Of a stretch of 27,696 nt of DNA, positions 6,465 through 14,691 are shown in pieces. This DNA is from Chloroflexota bacterium. Lineage in GTDB: Bacteria > Chloroflexota > UBA6077 > JACCZL01. The DNA lies in assembly GCA_020845495.1 (NCBI GenBank), contig JADLFM010000085.1, forward strand, positions 1-27,696, written 5' to 3'. Positions within the stretch are counted from its first letter, which is position 1. Every line of letters begins with the position of its first letter. The position numbers and the translations under genes were made by a program. The notes under the pieces were generated by a model, which saw only the letters and a list, made by a program, of their open reading frames with translations, was not told the DNA's origin and ran no database searches.

Positions 6465-8216
6465 CTACCCCAGCGAGATGTTCTTGTACCGGGTGATGAT
6501 GTCCGCCATGTGCACGAATCCCTGCACGCTCGGCGCGATCCCCTTGAAGTCCGCCCCGAGCTGGAAGAAGCAGGTCGTGGCCACCTCGTTCAGCCGCTCC
6601 GCAAGCTGGCGGTAGATCTGGTAGCGCTTCTGCTGATCGTACTCCCCCTCGCCGGCCGTGATCAGCCGGTCCGTCTCGGGATCTTTCAGCTTGCCGGTGG
6701 CGTAGTAGGTACTGGCGCTGTGGTACAGCGTCCCGGCGTACTGGGCCGGGTCCGGCCGCCACCCGAACCAGCTGGTGCTCCGGAGCTCGTGAACCCAGTC
6801 GCCACGGTCGGTGCGCGCCGTCCACGCGGCATCGTCCTCGGTCTGGAGCGTGACGTTGATGCCGACGTCGGAAAAGCTGGCCTGGTAGATCTGCGCCAGC
6901 TTCTGACCCACCGAGTCCTGGCCCGGGTAGATGGTGAACGCGCGCGGCGTCGGCAGGCTCGCCTTATCCAGCAGCGCCTTGGCCTTATCCAGATCCCGTG
7001 TGAACGGCTTGTAGTTGGCGTCGTAGAACGGCGTGCCGGGCAGGAACGGGTCGTAGCCGATCGTCCCGGTATCGAAGAAGACGGCCTTGTGGATCGCCTC
7101 GCGGTCGATCAGCCAGTTCAGTGCCTGGCGGAACTCCTGGCTCGATCCAAACTGGTCGTCCATGTTCCAGCGCGACCGGTAGAAGCGGGCACCCGAACGC
7201 TCGCTGAGCTTGAACTCGCTCATGGTGCGCATCATCTCGACGTTCTGGAGCGGCAGATCCTCGGCGATGTGGGCGCCGCCGGATCGAAGCTCGGTCAGGC
7301 GCGTGGCATCCACCGGGATGTCCTTCCAGGTGATCCCATCCAGGTACGGCTTGCCCTTGTCCCAGTAGTCCGGGTTGCGCTGGACGACGTACCGCTGGTC
7401 CGGCTGGTACTCGGCGAGCACGAACGGTCCGACACCGACCGGATGGAGGCCGTACTCCTTGTCGCCCCACTTCTGGACCGCCGTTGGCGAGGCGATGAAC
7501 CCAACCCGATCGAAGAAGATCGACAGGAAGGCCGCGTACGGCGTCCTCAGGCGGAAGCGCACGCTGTAGGTATCCGGCACGTCGATCGAATCGACCGATA
7601 GCAGCACGCCGCGCTGCTTCGAGGCGGTCTTCGGGTCCAGGTGCCGGTCGATGTTGAACTTGACGGCCTCGGCGTTGAACTCGGTCCCGTCGGTGAACTT
7701 CAGCCCCTTCTTGAGATGCAGGACGTACGTCTTCGGATCGGGCGTCTCCCACGATTCGGCCAGGACCGGAATGATGGTGCCCTGCTCGTCGACGTCGACG
7801 AGGGTGTCGTAGATGGCGCGCCCGATGAGGCGCGAGGGGGTGTCGCTGATGTACGCCGGATCGACGGTCTTGTTGTCTGCGCGGTCCGCGACGATCAGCA
7901 TCCCGCCGGGCTTGACGTTTGCAGCGGCGGACGCCTGCGGTTTCGCGGCAGCGGCGGCCGGGCTGGCGGTCGGCTGCGCCGCTGCGGCCGGGGCCGCGTT
8001 GGGCTGCGCGGCTGCCGCGGCAGGGCTGCTTGTGGGCTGGGCGCCGGCAGCAGCGGCCGGCGGTGCCGGCTTGGCGGCGGCCGGCGGTGGTGCCGCTGTG
8101 GGTGGCGGCGGAGCTGCGGTCGGTGGGGCCGGCGGGACCGGCGCGCAACTCGCGAGCAGCGCGATACCGGCCGTGCCGAAGGCGGTGACCACGAACGCGC
8201 GCCGTGTAAGGTGCAT
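6465..8216 (-). CDS. ABC transporter solute-binding lipoprotein (family 5, peptide/nickel type)
   Basis: A 583-aa extracytoplasmic binding protein of the SBP_bac_5 family, the group that captures peptides, nickel, opines and other organic solutes. The N-terminus is a lipoprotein signal: RR pair, hydrophobic stretch, then lipobox LLASC with the lipidated Cys near residue 24. About 80 residues of Pro/Ala/Ser-rich linker follow, and the binding domain starts near GGMLIVADRADNKTVDP. The segments TDGTEFNAEAVKFNIDRHLD and ALNWLIDREAIHKAVF are hallmarks of the family. The start at 8216 is chosen because GGGAGG lies 6 nt upstream and the signal peptide begins there; the open frame extends further upstream without support. 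It is divergent from the two permease genes at 8505-10359, sharing operator-like site C. No ATPase gene accompanies it. Confidence 0.92.
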   Translation of the reverse strand: MHLTRRAFVVTAFGTAGIALLASCAPVPPAPPTAAPPPPTAAPPPAAAKPAPPAAAAGAQPTSSPAAAAAQPNAAPAAAAQPTASPAAAAAKPQASAAANVKPGGMLIVADRADNKTVDPAYISDTPSRLIGRAIYDTLVDVDEQGTIIPVLAESWETPDPKTYVLHLKKGLKFTDGTEFNAEAVKFNIDRHLDPKTASKQRGVLLSVDSIDVPDTYSVRFRLRTPYAAFLSIFFDRVGFIASPTAVQKWGDKEYGLHPVGVGPFVLAEYQPDQRYVVQRNPDYWDKGKPYLDGITWKDIPVDATRLTELRSGGAHIAEDLPLQNVEMMRTMSEFKLSERSGARFYRSRWNMDDQFGSSQEFRQALNWLIDREAIHKAVFFDTGTIGYDPFLPGTPFYDANYKPFTRDLDKAKALLDKASLPTPRAFTIYPGQDSVGQKLAQIYQASFSDVGINVTLQTEDDAAWTARTDRGDWVHELRSTSWFGWRPDPAQYAGTLYHSASTYYATGKLKDPETDRLITAGEGEYDQQKRYQIYRQLAERLNEVATTCFFQLGADFKGIAPSVQGFVHMADIITRYKNISLG

Positions 8217-8316
8217 GCTACGCCTCCCCAGAACTCCCGACACCACGGCCTGACGGCGGCAGCGCCGGCGCTGCACGAAGGACGCCGCCAACCATGCTCG
8301 CTGCCTCGTCCCGTCC

Positions 8317-8354
8317 TTGACACGATGTTAGCTGGTCAACCACAATCTATTCAA
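8317..8354. promoter_or_regulatory. Overlapping divergent promoters of the first importer
   Basis: Minus strand: TTGAAT (8349-8354) and TAACAT (8325-8330) with an 18-bp spacer, driving the lipoprotein gene. Plus strand: TTGACA (8317-8322) and CACAAT (8341-8346), also 18 bp apart, driving the permeases. Operator-like site C lies inside the minus-strand spacer and overlaps the plus-strand -10, so one bound protein could control both. Confidence 0.5.
8333..8342 (+). promoter_or_regulatory. Operator-like site C (TGGTCAACCA)
   Basis: The best dyad of the five sites: TGGT, central CA, ACCA. Left flank TTAGC resembles site E (GTAGC). It lies between the divergent lipoprotein and permease genes and overlaps both predicted promoters. 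Confidence 0.6.
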
Positions 8355-8504
8355 GCATCAGGCGGCGCTGCGCATGGGCGCGTACGAGCTCCGCCGTGGC
8401 GTGCCGCCGGCGGTCGGCGCCGGCCGGGTTGATCGAGAGCCCGCTGCCCCCGGCGTCGACAGTCCGTCGCGGGTGCAGCCCCCCGATGTCGGAGGCGAGG
8501 CGAG

Positions 8505-9464
8505 ATGGCACGGTACATCGTCGGGCGACTCCTGGCCGCGATCCCGGTCATCTTCGTGATCGCGCTGACGGTCTTCGTGCTCGGCCACCTGCTGCCCGGC
8601 GATCCGATCTCCTTCATCGTCGGCACGTCCCAATCCGCCTACACGCCGGATCAGCTCGCAGCGATCCGCCGCGACTACGGCCTGGACCAGCCGATCTACG
8701 TCCAGTTCGCGATCTGGCTCGGGAAGGCGCTGACCGGCGACTTCGGCCGCTCGTTCCAAAGCCGGCAGCCCGTGTTCGAGATCATCGTCCCCAGGATGCT
8801 GCCGACGGCGCAGATCGCGATTCAGACCTGGCTCTTCGCCGTGCTCATCGGCATCAGCGCGGGCGCCCTCTCCGCCATCTCGCCGAATAGCTGGAAGGAT
8901 TGGCTGGGCACGTTCACGGCGCTGTTTGGTGCCGCCATCCCGTTCTTCCTGACGGCCAGCCTGCTGATGTTCGTGTTCGCGCTCCGCCTGCGCTGGCTGC
9001 CGGCCTCGGGGTACGTCCCGATCTACCAGGATCCGCTCGGCAGCATCCGCAGCACCATCCTGCCGTCACTGACGCTCTGTCTGGGCCTCGCGGCCGTGCT
9101 GACCCGCCAGACCCGGTCGAGCCTGATCGAGGTACTCCAGCAGCCGTACGTCACCACGGCTCGCGCCAAGGGCCTGCGCGAGCACCTGGTGCTGACGCGG
9201 CACGCCATGAAGAACGCGCTGCTGCCGGTGCTGACCATTATGGGCTTCCAGCTTGGCAACATCTTCGGCGGGGCGGTGATTACCGAGACGATCTTCGCGA
9301 TCCCGGGGCTGGGCCGGCTGATGGTGGATTCCGTCACCGGGCGCGAGTACCAGGTGCTCCAGGCGCTGGTGCTGCTGGCCGGCGCGAGCGTCGTGCTGGC
9401 GAACATCGCTGTCGATCTCCTCTACGGCGTGCTCGATCCGCGCATTCGGCTGCGCCGTGGATAG
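8505..9464 (+). CDS. ABC transporter permease, DppB/OppB type
   Basis: A 319-aa inner-membrane permease of the peptide/nickel importer class. The N-terminus MARYIVGRLLAAIPVIFVIALTV is the typical first membrane helix. It is followed by the LPGDP motif and a DYGLDQPIYVQFAIWL segment found in DppB-type subunits. The cytoplasmic coupling loop (EAA-like) is TTARAKGLREHLVLTRHAMKNALLPV, and the C-terminus ends in the usual LYGVLDPRIRLRRG. It starts at ATG 8505 after a GGAGG-rich leader and overlaps the next permease gene by 8 nt. It would pair with the DppC-type subunit and the divergent lipoprotein; the ATP-binding subunits are not encoded nearby. Confidence 0.93.
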   Translation: MARYIVGRLLAAIPVIFVIALTVFVLGHLLPGDPISFIVGTSQSAYTPDQLAAIRRDYGLDQPIYVQFAIWLGKALTGDFGRSFQSRQPVFEIIVPRMLPTAQIAIQTWLFAVLIGISAGALSAISPNSWKDWLGTFTALFGAAIPFFLTASLLMFVFALRLRWLPASGYVPIYQDPLGSIRSTILPSLTLCLGLAAVLTRQTRSSLIEVLQQPYVTTARAKGLREHLVLTRHAMKNALLPVLTIMGFQLGNIFGGAVITETIFAIPGLGRLMVDSVTGREYQVLQALVLLAGASVVLANIAVDLLYGVLDPRIRLRRG

Positions 9465-10359
9465 CGCGCTGCCCGGGATCGAGTCGCAACCGGCCCGCCG
9501 CGCCGAGCGGCCACGCTCGTACTTCTGGAGCGCCGTCCGGCGCTTCTTCGCGCGCCGGCTGGTGGTCGTGGGCGTCGTCCTGGTGTCGATCCTGGTCCTG
9601 CTCGGCGGGTTCGGCCGGTTTATCGCGCCGTACAATCCGCTGGCCCAGGACCTGGTGAACGTGCTGGCGCCGCCGACGATGCGCCACCTGCTAGGGACCG
9701 ACGAGCTCGGGCGTGACATCCTGTCGCGGCTGCTGTGGGGATCGAGCGTCTCGCTCCAGGTCGGCATCGCCGCCGTGCTGGTCGCCTCGATACCGGGGGT
9801 CGTTGTTGGGCTCGTCGTGGCGTATCGCGGCGGCTGGCTGGACAGCGTGGTGATGCGCATGCTCGACGGGCTGATGGCGATGCCGTCGCTGATCCTGGCG
9901 CTGACGATCGTCGCGGTGCTCGGCCCGAACATCGTCAACGTGATCGTGGCGATCGCGGTGACCTCGTTCCCGCACTATGCGCGGCTGGTGCGCGGCCAGG
10001 TGCTCGCCGCGCGCGAGTACGACTACATCCTCGCGGTCAGGTCGGTCGGCGCGCGCGATGCGCGCATCATGTTCCGCCACCTGCTGCCGAACGTGATCAG
10101 CCCGGTGCTGGTGCAGGCGTCGCTCGGCGTCGGGTTCGCGATCATGGCCGAGGCCGGCCTCAGCTTCCTCGGCGTCGGGGTGCAGCCCCCCACGCCGACC
10201 TGGGGCACGATGATCCAGGTCGGGTTCCAGTATCTTGAGGTGGCGCCATGGCTGGTGATGGCGCCCGGTGTGCTCATCTTCATGGCCGTGCTCGGTTTCA
10301 ACTTGCTCGGGGACGGCCTGCGCGAGGCGCTCGATCCGCACCTGACCCGATCGCGATAG
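9457..10359 (+). CDS. ABC transporter permease, DppC/OppC type
   Basis: A 300-aa second permease. After a short cytoplasmic N-terminus and the first membrane helix (RLVVVGVVLVSILVLLGG), it has the DppC-type periplasmic segment APYNPLAQD and HLLGTDELGRDILSRLLWG. The coupling loop is LAVRSVGARDARIMFRHLLPNV, and the C-terminal motif GVGVQPPTPTWG and NLLGDGLREALDPHL are standard for DppC/OppC proteins. It starts at a GTG inside the end of the preceding gene. In peptide importers the two ATPase genes usually follow; here the strand changes immediately and no ATPase is present. Confidence 0.93.
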   Translation: MDSALPGIESQPARRAERPRSYFWSAVRRFFARRLVVVGVVLVSILVLLGGFGRFIAPYNPLAQDLVNVLAPPTMRHLLGTDELGRDILSRLLWGSSVSLQVGIAAVLVASIPGVVVGLVVAYRGGWLDSVVMRMLDGLMAMPSLILALTIVAVLGPNIVNVIVAIAVTSFPHYARLVRGQVLAAREYDYILAVRSVGARDARIMFRHLLPNVISPVLVQASLGVGFAIMAEAGLSFLGVGVQPPTPTWGTMIQVGFQYLEVAPWLVMAPGVLIFMAVLGFNLLGDGLREALDPHLTRSR

Positions 10360-10458
10360 TCCGACTCACTCGCCGTCGGCGCATAGCCGCGAACACGCTG
10401 GCGGGACGCAGCCGTCGCGGTGAGCGCGCCGGCGAGCACCGGCCCCGGTCCGAAGCGG

Positions 10459-11643
10459 CTACAAGACACCGTCGCGCCGAAACGCCGCAATCTCCTCGTC
10501 GGCGTAGCCGGCTTCCCGGAGTACAGCGTCGGTGTCTGCACCGAGATCAGGCAGCGGCCCGTCCGCGACCGGGCTGTCGGACAGCCGGAGCGCGCTCTCG
10601 ATCGTCGGAATGGGCCCGACCGGCGAGTCGATCTCCCGGATCAGTCGCCGCGCGGCAACCTGCGGGTGGGCCAGCACCTCGGCCATGCCCCGCACCTCAC
10701 CGTACGGCAGCCCGCTTGCGCGCAGGCGGTCGAGCCACTCTGCCGCGTCGTGCTCCAGCAGCAGCCCTTCGATCAGGTGCTCCAGCACACCCCGCTGCCG
10801 GCGGCGGGCAGGCGCGTCCGCAAACCGAGGATCCTGGAGCAGGTCGGGCCGATCGATCACCCGCCGGCAGAAGATCTCCCAGTCGCGCTGGCTGGCGACG
10901 ACCAGGTTGACGTACCGACCGTCGCGGGCGAGATACGGACCGTACGGGACCATGTAGTGGTGGCGCATCCCGACGCGCTCCGGCTCCTCACCCTGGTGCC
11001 AGTAATGGTGGGGGAAGTACCCGAGCCAGGAGAGCATCGACTCGAACATCGAGACGTCGACGAGCTGGCCACGCCCGGTTCGCTCGCGCTGATACAGGGC
11101 GAGCAGCGTGCCCAGCGCGGCATACATGCCGGCCGCGATGTCCGAGATCGGCACGCTCACCTTGGCTGGTGCGTCCGGATAGCCGGTCGTGGTCAGAATG
11201 CCGGCCTCGCCCTGAATCAGCAGATCGTACGCCTTGACGTCGCGATACGGGCCGTCGAGGCCGTAGCCGCTGAGTGCGCAGTAGACCAGCCGCGGATTCA
11301 GCGCCCGCAGCGCATCGTAGCCCGCCCCGAGGCCATCAGCCACCCCGGGAGCGAAGTTGGTGAAGAAGACGTCCGATCGCTCGGCCAGGCGCCGCAAGAT
11401 CTCGCGCCCGGCCGGCTGCTTGACGTCCACCGTGACGCTGCGCTTCCGTCGGTTCAGCCAGACGTAGCCCGAAGAGAGCCCGCCCACCGCCCGGTCCCAG
11501 CCCCGGATCACGTCGCCGGTGCCCGGGCGCTCGATCTTCACGACGTCGGCGCCCATGTCGGCGAGCAGGTGGCTGGCGAACGGCCCGGCCGCCGCAAGCT
11601 CGAACGCAAGGACGCGCACCCCGCTCAGGGCAGATTCAGGCAT
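10459..11643 (-). CDS. CaiB/BaiF family (class III) CoA-transferase
   Basis: A 394-aa class III CoA-transferase. It would move CoA from a donor such as succinyl-CoA to a carboxylic acid. Family features are LAFELAAAGPFASHLLADMGADVVKIERPGTGD at the N-terminus, LNRRKRSVTVD near residues 63-73, and the catalytic aspartate region KAYDLLIQGEAG with Asp140 as nucleophile candidate. GRGQLVDVSMFESML and a YGPYLARDGRYV segment follow. It starts at ATG 11643, 14 nt after the luciferase-like gene, and is co-transcribed with it. Relatives include itaconate, mesaconate, formyl-CoA and carnitine CoA-transferases; the MaoC and CitE-type genes just across the divergent promoter favour a dicarboxylate such as itaconate, mesaconate or methylsuccinate, but sequence alone does not decide. 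Confidence 0.92.
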   Translation of the reverse strand: MPESALSGVRVLAFELAAAGPFASHLLADMGADVVKIERPGTGDVIRGWDRAVGGLSSGYVWLNRRKRSVTVDVKQPAGREILRRLAERSDVFFTNFAPGVADGLGAGYDALRALNPRLVYCALSGYGLDGPYRDVKAYDLLIQGEAGILTTTGYPDAPAKVSVPISDIAAGMYAALGTLLALYQRERTGRGQLVDVSMFESMLSWLGYFPHHYWHQGEEPERVGMRHHYMVPYGPYLARDGRYVNLVVASQRDWEIFCRRVIDRPDLLQDPRFADAPARRRQRGVLEHLIEGLLLEHDAAEWLDRLRASGLPYGEVRGMAEVLAHPQVAARRLIREIDSPVGPIPTIESALRLSDSPVADGPLPDLGADTDAVLREAGYADEEIAAFRRDGVL

Positions 11644-11657
11644 CGTGGACCTGCCCC

Positions 11658-12674
11658 TCAGGCTGTCAGGTGCGGCATCACGTCCTGGGCGAACCGCTCC
11701 ATGTCGTCCATCAGCTCCTCGACGGTCTGGCCCAGAAAGATGAGCGCCACGGTGACGTCGCCGGCCGCCCCCAGCGGCGCCAACTGGTCCAGGATCTGCT
11801 GCGGGCTGCCCATCGGGTTGGTGCGCTTGAAGCCGTCCAGCACCTGCTCGCGTGACTGGTCCGGGCGCCGCGCCCAGGCCCGCTGGATGTGCTGCGAGCG
11901 CAGCAGCTTATCCTCGGCAGCGGCCTGATCCCTCCCGAAGCAAACGTTCACCTGGACGTTGATGGAGATCGTCTTCGGGTCGCGCCCGATCGCGTTGGCC
12001 GCCTCGTACAGGTCGCGCTGCATCGCCAGCATGGCATCGCCGGAGGGTGCCCCGATCACCCAGCCGTCGGCGAGCCGCGCCACCCGCTTCAGGCCGACCG
12101 GACCGTAGGCGCTGATGTAGATCGGCAGCCGCGCCTGGGCCGGTTTCGGCGCAAGCTCAACGTCCTTGAACTGGACGTACTTGCCGTCATAGGACGCCAT
12201 CCGCTCGGAGAACAGCAGGCGCATCGCCTCGATGGTCTCGTCCAGCATCGTGCCCCGATTGGCGCCCTTGAGTCGGGGGGAGATCGACTCGAATTCGTCC
12301 TTGGAGGAGCCGATGCCGGTCCCGAGCACGAGCCGTCCGCCGCTCAGCACGTCCAGCGTAGCGGCCTGCTTCGCCAGCAGCACTGGCTCGCGCTCCGGCA
12401 CGATGATGACGCCGCAGACGAGCCTGATCCGCTCGGTGACGCCCACCACGCTGGCGTAGGTCACCAACGGCTCGAAGAAGCGCGGGGCCGCGTCCGCCAT
12501 CGTGGCGCGGATGTCGGCCGGCGTGCAGAGGTGATCGTTCGCCCAAAGCGAGTCGTAGCCGAGCTCCTCGGCACGGCGGGCGATTTGCGCGAAGTCGCGC
12601 GGCTGGGTGTAGTTGACGGGGTACGCAGTCCCTTCCCGGCAGCTTGGGAACCCGACCCCAAACTTCATCGTCAC
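11658..12674 (-). CDS. Luciferase-like (LLM class) flavin/F420-dependent oxidoreductase
   Basis: A 338-aa TIM-barrel oxidoreductase of the luciferase-like monooxygenase superfamily. Visible features are the first strand MKFGVGFPS, the segment ARRAEELGYDSLWANDHL, a strand VCGVIIVPEREPVLLAKQAATLDVLSGGRLVLGTGIG and a late ARLADGWVIGAPSG segment. The family uses reduced FMN or coenzyme F420; which is not clear here. Start choice: GTG at 12674 has GGGAGG ending 7 nt upstream, whereas the ATG at 12680 is only 1 nt from it; ATG 12668 is also possible. It heads the minus-strand unit with the CoA-transferase and is divergent from the MaoC gene, sharing site D. It probably oxidises or hydroxylates the imported substrate before CoA activation. 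Confidence 0.9.
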   Translation of the reverse strand: MTMKFGVGFPSCREGTAYPVNYTQPRDFAQIARRAEELGYDSLWANDHLCTPADIRATMADAAPRFFEPLVTYASVVGVTERIRLVCGVIIVPEREPVLLAKQAATLDVLSGGRLVLGTGIGSSKDEFESISPRLKGANRGTMLDETIEAMRLLFSERMASYDGKYVQFKDVELAPKPAQARLPIYISAYGPVGLKRVARLADGWVIGAPSGDAMLAMQRDLYEAANAIGRDPKTISINVQVNVCFGRDQAAAEDKLLRSQHIQRAWARRPDQSREQVLDGFKRTNPMGSPQQILDQLAPLGAAGDVTVALIFLGQTVEELMDDMERFAQDVMPHLTA

Positions 12675-12768
12675 GGCCATACCTCCCAAGCGTGTGAACA
12701 GAGCATCCGGCCACGCTGCAAGCGTCTGGCCGAGCGGCCCGGCTCGGCGATCGCGCCTGCACAGTTTA

Positions 12769-12778
12769 TGGTTGATCA
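12769..12778 (-). promoter_or_regulatory. Operator-like site D (TGATCAACCA on the minus strand)
   Basis: The weakest core match, but the best extended dyad: on the minus strand TATGATCAACCATA is palindromic at 12 of 14 positions. It lies in an AT-rich island, with TATACT at 12779-12784 and TATAAC at 12784-12789 on the plus strand, between the divergent luciferase-like and MaoC genes. Confidence 0.5.
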
Positions 12779-12852
12779 TATACTATAACTGTTGGGGGCC
12801 AGGGTCACGCAGGTGCGGCTCCTGGTTGGCGGCCCCCGGGGAGGAACCATCG

Positions 12853-13353
12853 GTGGGAGTGAAGTCCGGCTGGAACGGGCGCTTCTTTGAGGACTTCGAG
12901 GTCGGCGACATCTACCGCTGCCGCATCGGGAGGACGGTGACCCAGGCGGACAACATCTCGTTCACCCTGCTCACCAACAACACCAATCAGATCCATTTCA
13001 ACGAGCACTATGCACGCTTCACCGAGTTCAAGCGACCGCTGGTGAACTCCGCATTGACGCTCGCGATCGTGGCCGGTCTCGGCGTCGCCGACACCAGCGA
13101 GAACGGGTTCGCGCTCGGCTGGGATGAGATCAAGCTGCCACACCCATTGTTCGAGGGCGAGACGATCTACTCACAATCCGAGGTCGTCTCCGCTCGAGAG
13201 TCCAGGTCGAAGCCGCAGTGGGGGATCGTGAAATTCCGCACCAAGGGCATCAAGCAGGACGGCACCGTCGTGATCGAATACGTCCGCAGCGTGATGGTCT
13301 GGAAGAAGGCGCACGCGCCGAACAACGACACGTTCCCCGAGCCGAAGGAGTAG
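12853..13353 (+). CDS. MaoC-type (R)-specific enoyl-CoA hydratase/dehydratase
   Basis: A 166-aa hotdog-fold protein of the MaoC family, which adds water to or removes it from CoA thioesters. The segment FEVGDIYRCRIGRTVTQADN opens the fold. The active-site stretch TNNTNQIHFNEHYA (about residues 52-65) replaces the usual D-x-N-P-I-H with N-x-N-Q-I-H, a form I associate with mesaconyl-CoA and itaconyl-CoA-type hydratases. GTG 12853 is chosen because GGGGAGG lies 8 nt upstream; GTG 12859 is possible. The acyl-CoA dehydrogenase follows 48 nt downstream. The likely job is to hydrate the unsaturated acyl-CoA made by that dehydrogenase. Confidence 0.88.
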   Translation: MGVKSGWNGRFFEDFEVGDIYRCRIGRTVTQADNISFTLLTNNTNQIHFNEHYARFTEFKRPLVNSALTLAIVAGLGVADTSENGFALGWDEIKLPHPLFEGETIYSQSEVVSARESRSKPQWGIVKFRTKGIKQDGTVVIEYVRSVMVWKKAHAPNNDTFPEPKE

Positions 13354-13401
13354 CCGCCAGGGCTGCTGCACGGAACCCAGATCCCGCGCGGGGGCATCTG
13401 C

Positions 13402-14565
13402 ATGGATTTTGGCCTCACACCTGAACAGATCAGCATCAAGGCCGCCGTGGCCGAGCTGTGCCGCGACTTTCCGGACGCCTACTGGCGTGAGCTGGACCGG
13501 GCGGGCGCCTACCCGGATGCGTTCATCAGGGCCCTGACGGAGGCGGGCTGGCTCGCCGCGCTCATCCCGGAGGAGTACGGGGGGGCCGGCCTGGGCATGC
13601 TCGAAGCGGCGCTGATCCTGGAGGAGATCAACAAGTCCGGGGGCAATGCGGCGTCGGCACACGCCCAGATGTATACGATGGGCACGCTGCTCCGGCATGG
13701 CGGCCCGCTCAAGCAGCAGTATCTGCCGCGCATCGCCGAGGGAGAGCTTCGACTGCAGGCGTTCGGGGTGACCGAGCCGAACGCCGGCTCCGAGACGACT
13801 CGCCTGGAGACCCGGGCCGTCAAGCGCGGTGACACCTACATCGTGAACGGGCGCAAGGTGTTCATCTCGCGGGCGCTCCAGAGCGATCTGCTGCTGCTGC
13901 TGGCCCGGACCACGCCGTACGACGAGCTTGAGGATAAGACGCGCGGCCTGAGCGTGTTCCTGGTCGACCTCAATGCGGCGAAGGCGCGCGGCCAGATCGC
14001 CATCAACCCGATCGAGATGATGATCAATCACCACACCACCGAGCTGGTGATGGAAGATCTCGAGATCCCCGCCAGCCACCTCGTCGGCGAGGAGGGCATG
14101 GGGTTCCGCTCGATCATTGATGGCTGGAACGCCGAGCGGATCCTGGTCGCCTCCGAGGCGCTGGGTGATGGGCACTGGTTCACCCAGCGGGCCGCCCGCT
14201 ACGCCTCGGACCGGACGGTGTTCGGCCAGCCGATCGGCAGCAATCAGGGCATCCAGTTCCCGATCTCCCAGGCGTACGCGCAGCTTGAGTGCGCCGCGCT
14301 GATGCGCGACAAGGCGGCCTGGCTGTTCGATACCAACCAACGGTGCGGCTTTGAGGCGAACGCCGCCAAGCTTCTCGCAAGCCAGGCGTCGTGGGACGCG
14401 GCCAACGCCTGCATGGACACCTTCGGGGGCTACGGCTACGCCGTGGAGTACGACGTGGAGCGCAAGTTCCGCGAGACCCGCCTCTACATGACGGCGCCGG
14501 TCAGCACGAACATGGTGCTGGCGTTCATCGGGCAGAACGTGCTCGGGATGCCGCGCAGCTACTAA
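13402..14565 (+). CDS. Acyl-CoA dehydrogenase
   Basis: A 387-aa FAD-dependent acyl-CoA dehydrogenase, which introduces an alpha,beta double bond into an acyl-CoA. Standard landmarks are LIPEEYGGAGLGMLEAALILEEI, the flavin-contact motif FGVTEPNAGSET, the second signature DRTVFGQPIGSNQGIQFPI and the C-terminal GGYGYAVEYDVERKFRETRLY, in which Glu349 is the likely catalytic base. It starts MDFGLTPEQ at 13402, downstream of the MaoC gene. With that neighbour and the CitE-type lyase it fits oxidation of a saturated dicarboxylyl-CoA (for example methylsuccinyl-CoA). The substrate is inferred from context only. Three nt after its stop begins a 25-bp perfect hairpin. Confidence 0.94.
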   Translation: MDFGLTPEQISIKAAVAELCRDFPDAYWRELDRAGAYPDAFIRALTEAGWLAALIPEEYGGAGLGMLEAALILEEINKSGGNAASAHAQMYTMGTLLRHGGPLKQQYLPRIAEGELRLQAFGVTEPNAGSETTRLETRAVKRGDTYIVNGRKVFISRALQSDLLLLLARTTPYDELEDKTRGLSVFLVDLNAAKARGQIAINPIEMMINHHTTELVMEDLEIPASHLVGEEGMGFRSIIDGWNAERILVASEALGDGHWFTQRAARYASDRTVFGQPIGSNQGIQFPISQAYAQLECAALMRDKAAWLFDTNQRCGFEANAAKLLASQASWDAANACMDTFGGYGYAVEYDVERKFRETRLYMTAPVSTNMVLAFIGQNVLGMPRSY

Positions 14566-14566
14566 A

Positions 14567-14620
14567 GCCCCTGGGAGCGCGGCCATCCGGGGCGGCCCGG
14601 ATGGCCGCGCTCCCAGGGGC
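14567..14620. repeat. 25-bp perfect hairpin, terminator or REP/MITE-like palindrome
   Basis: Arms at 14567-14591 and 14596-14620 are exact reverse complements over 25 bp, with a 4-nt loop (GCGG). The arm begins GCCCCTGGGAGCGCGG. It lies directly after the acyl-CoA dehydrogenase stop and before the lyase gene on the same strand. There is no T-run, and the length and perfection exceed a normal terminator, so a dispersed palindromic repeat is as likely; it could also stabilise the upstream message. Confidence 0.75.
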
Positions 14621-14691
14621 CAGCGTCTCGTCGCCGCAGATGTGCGAGCGGTCGCTCATGGGACTCATGGGAAAGGTGGGGAAAGGCCAGC

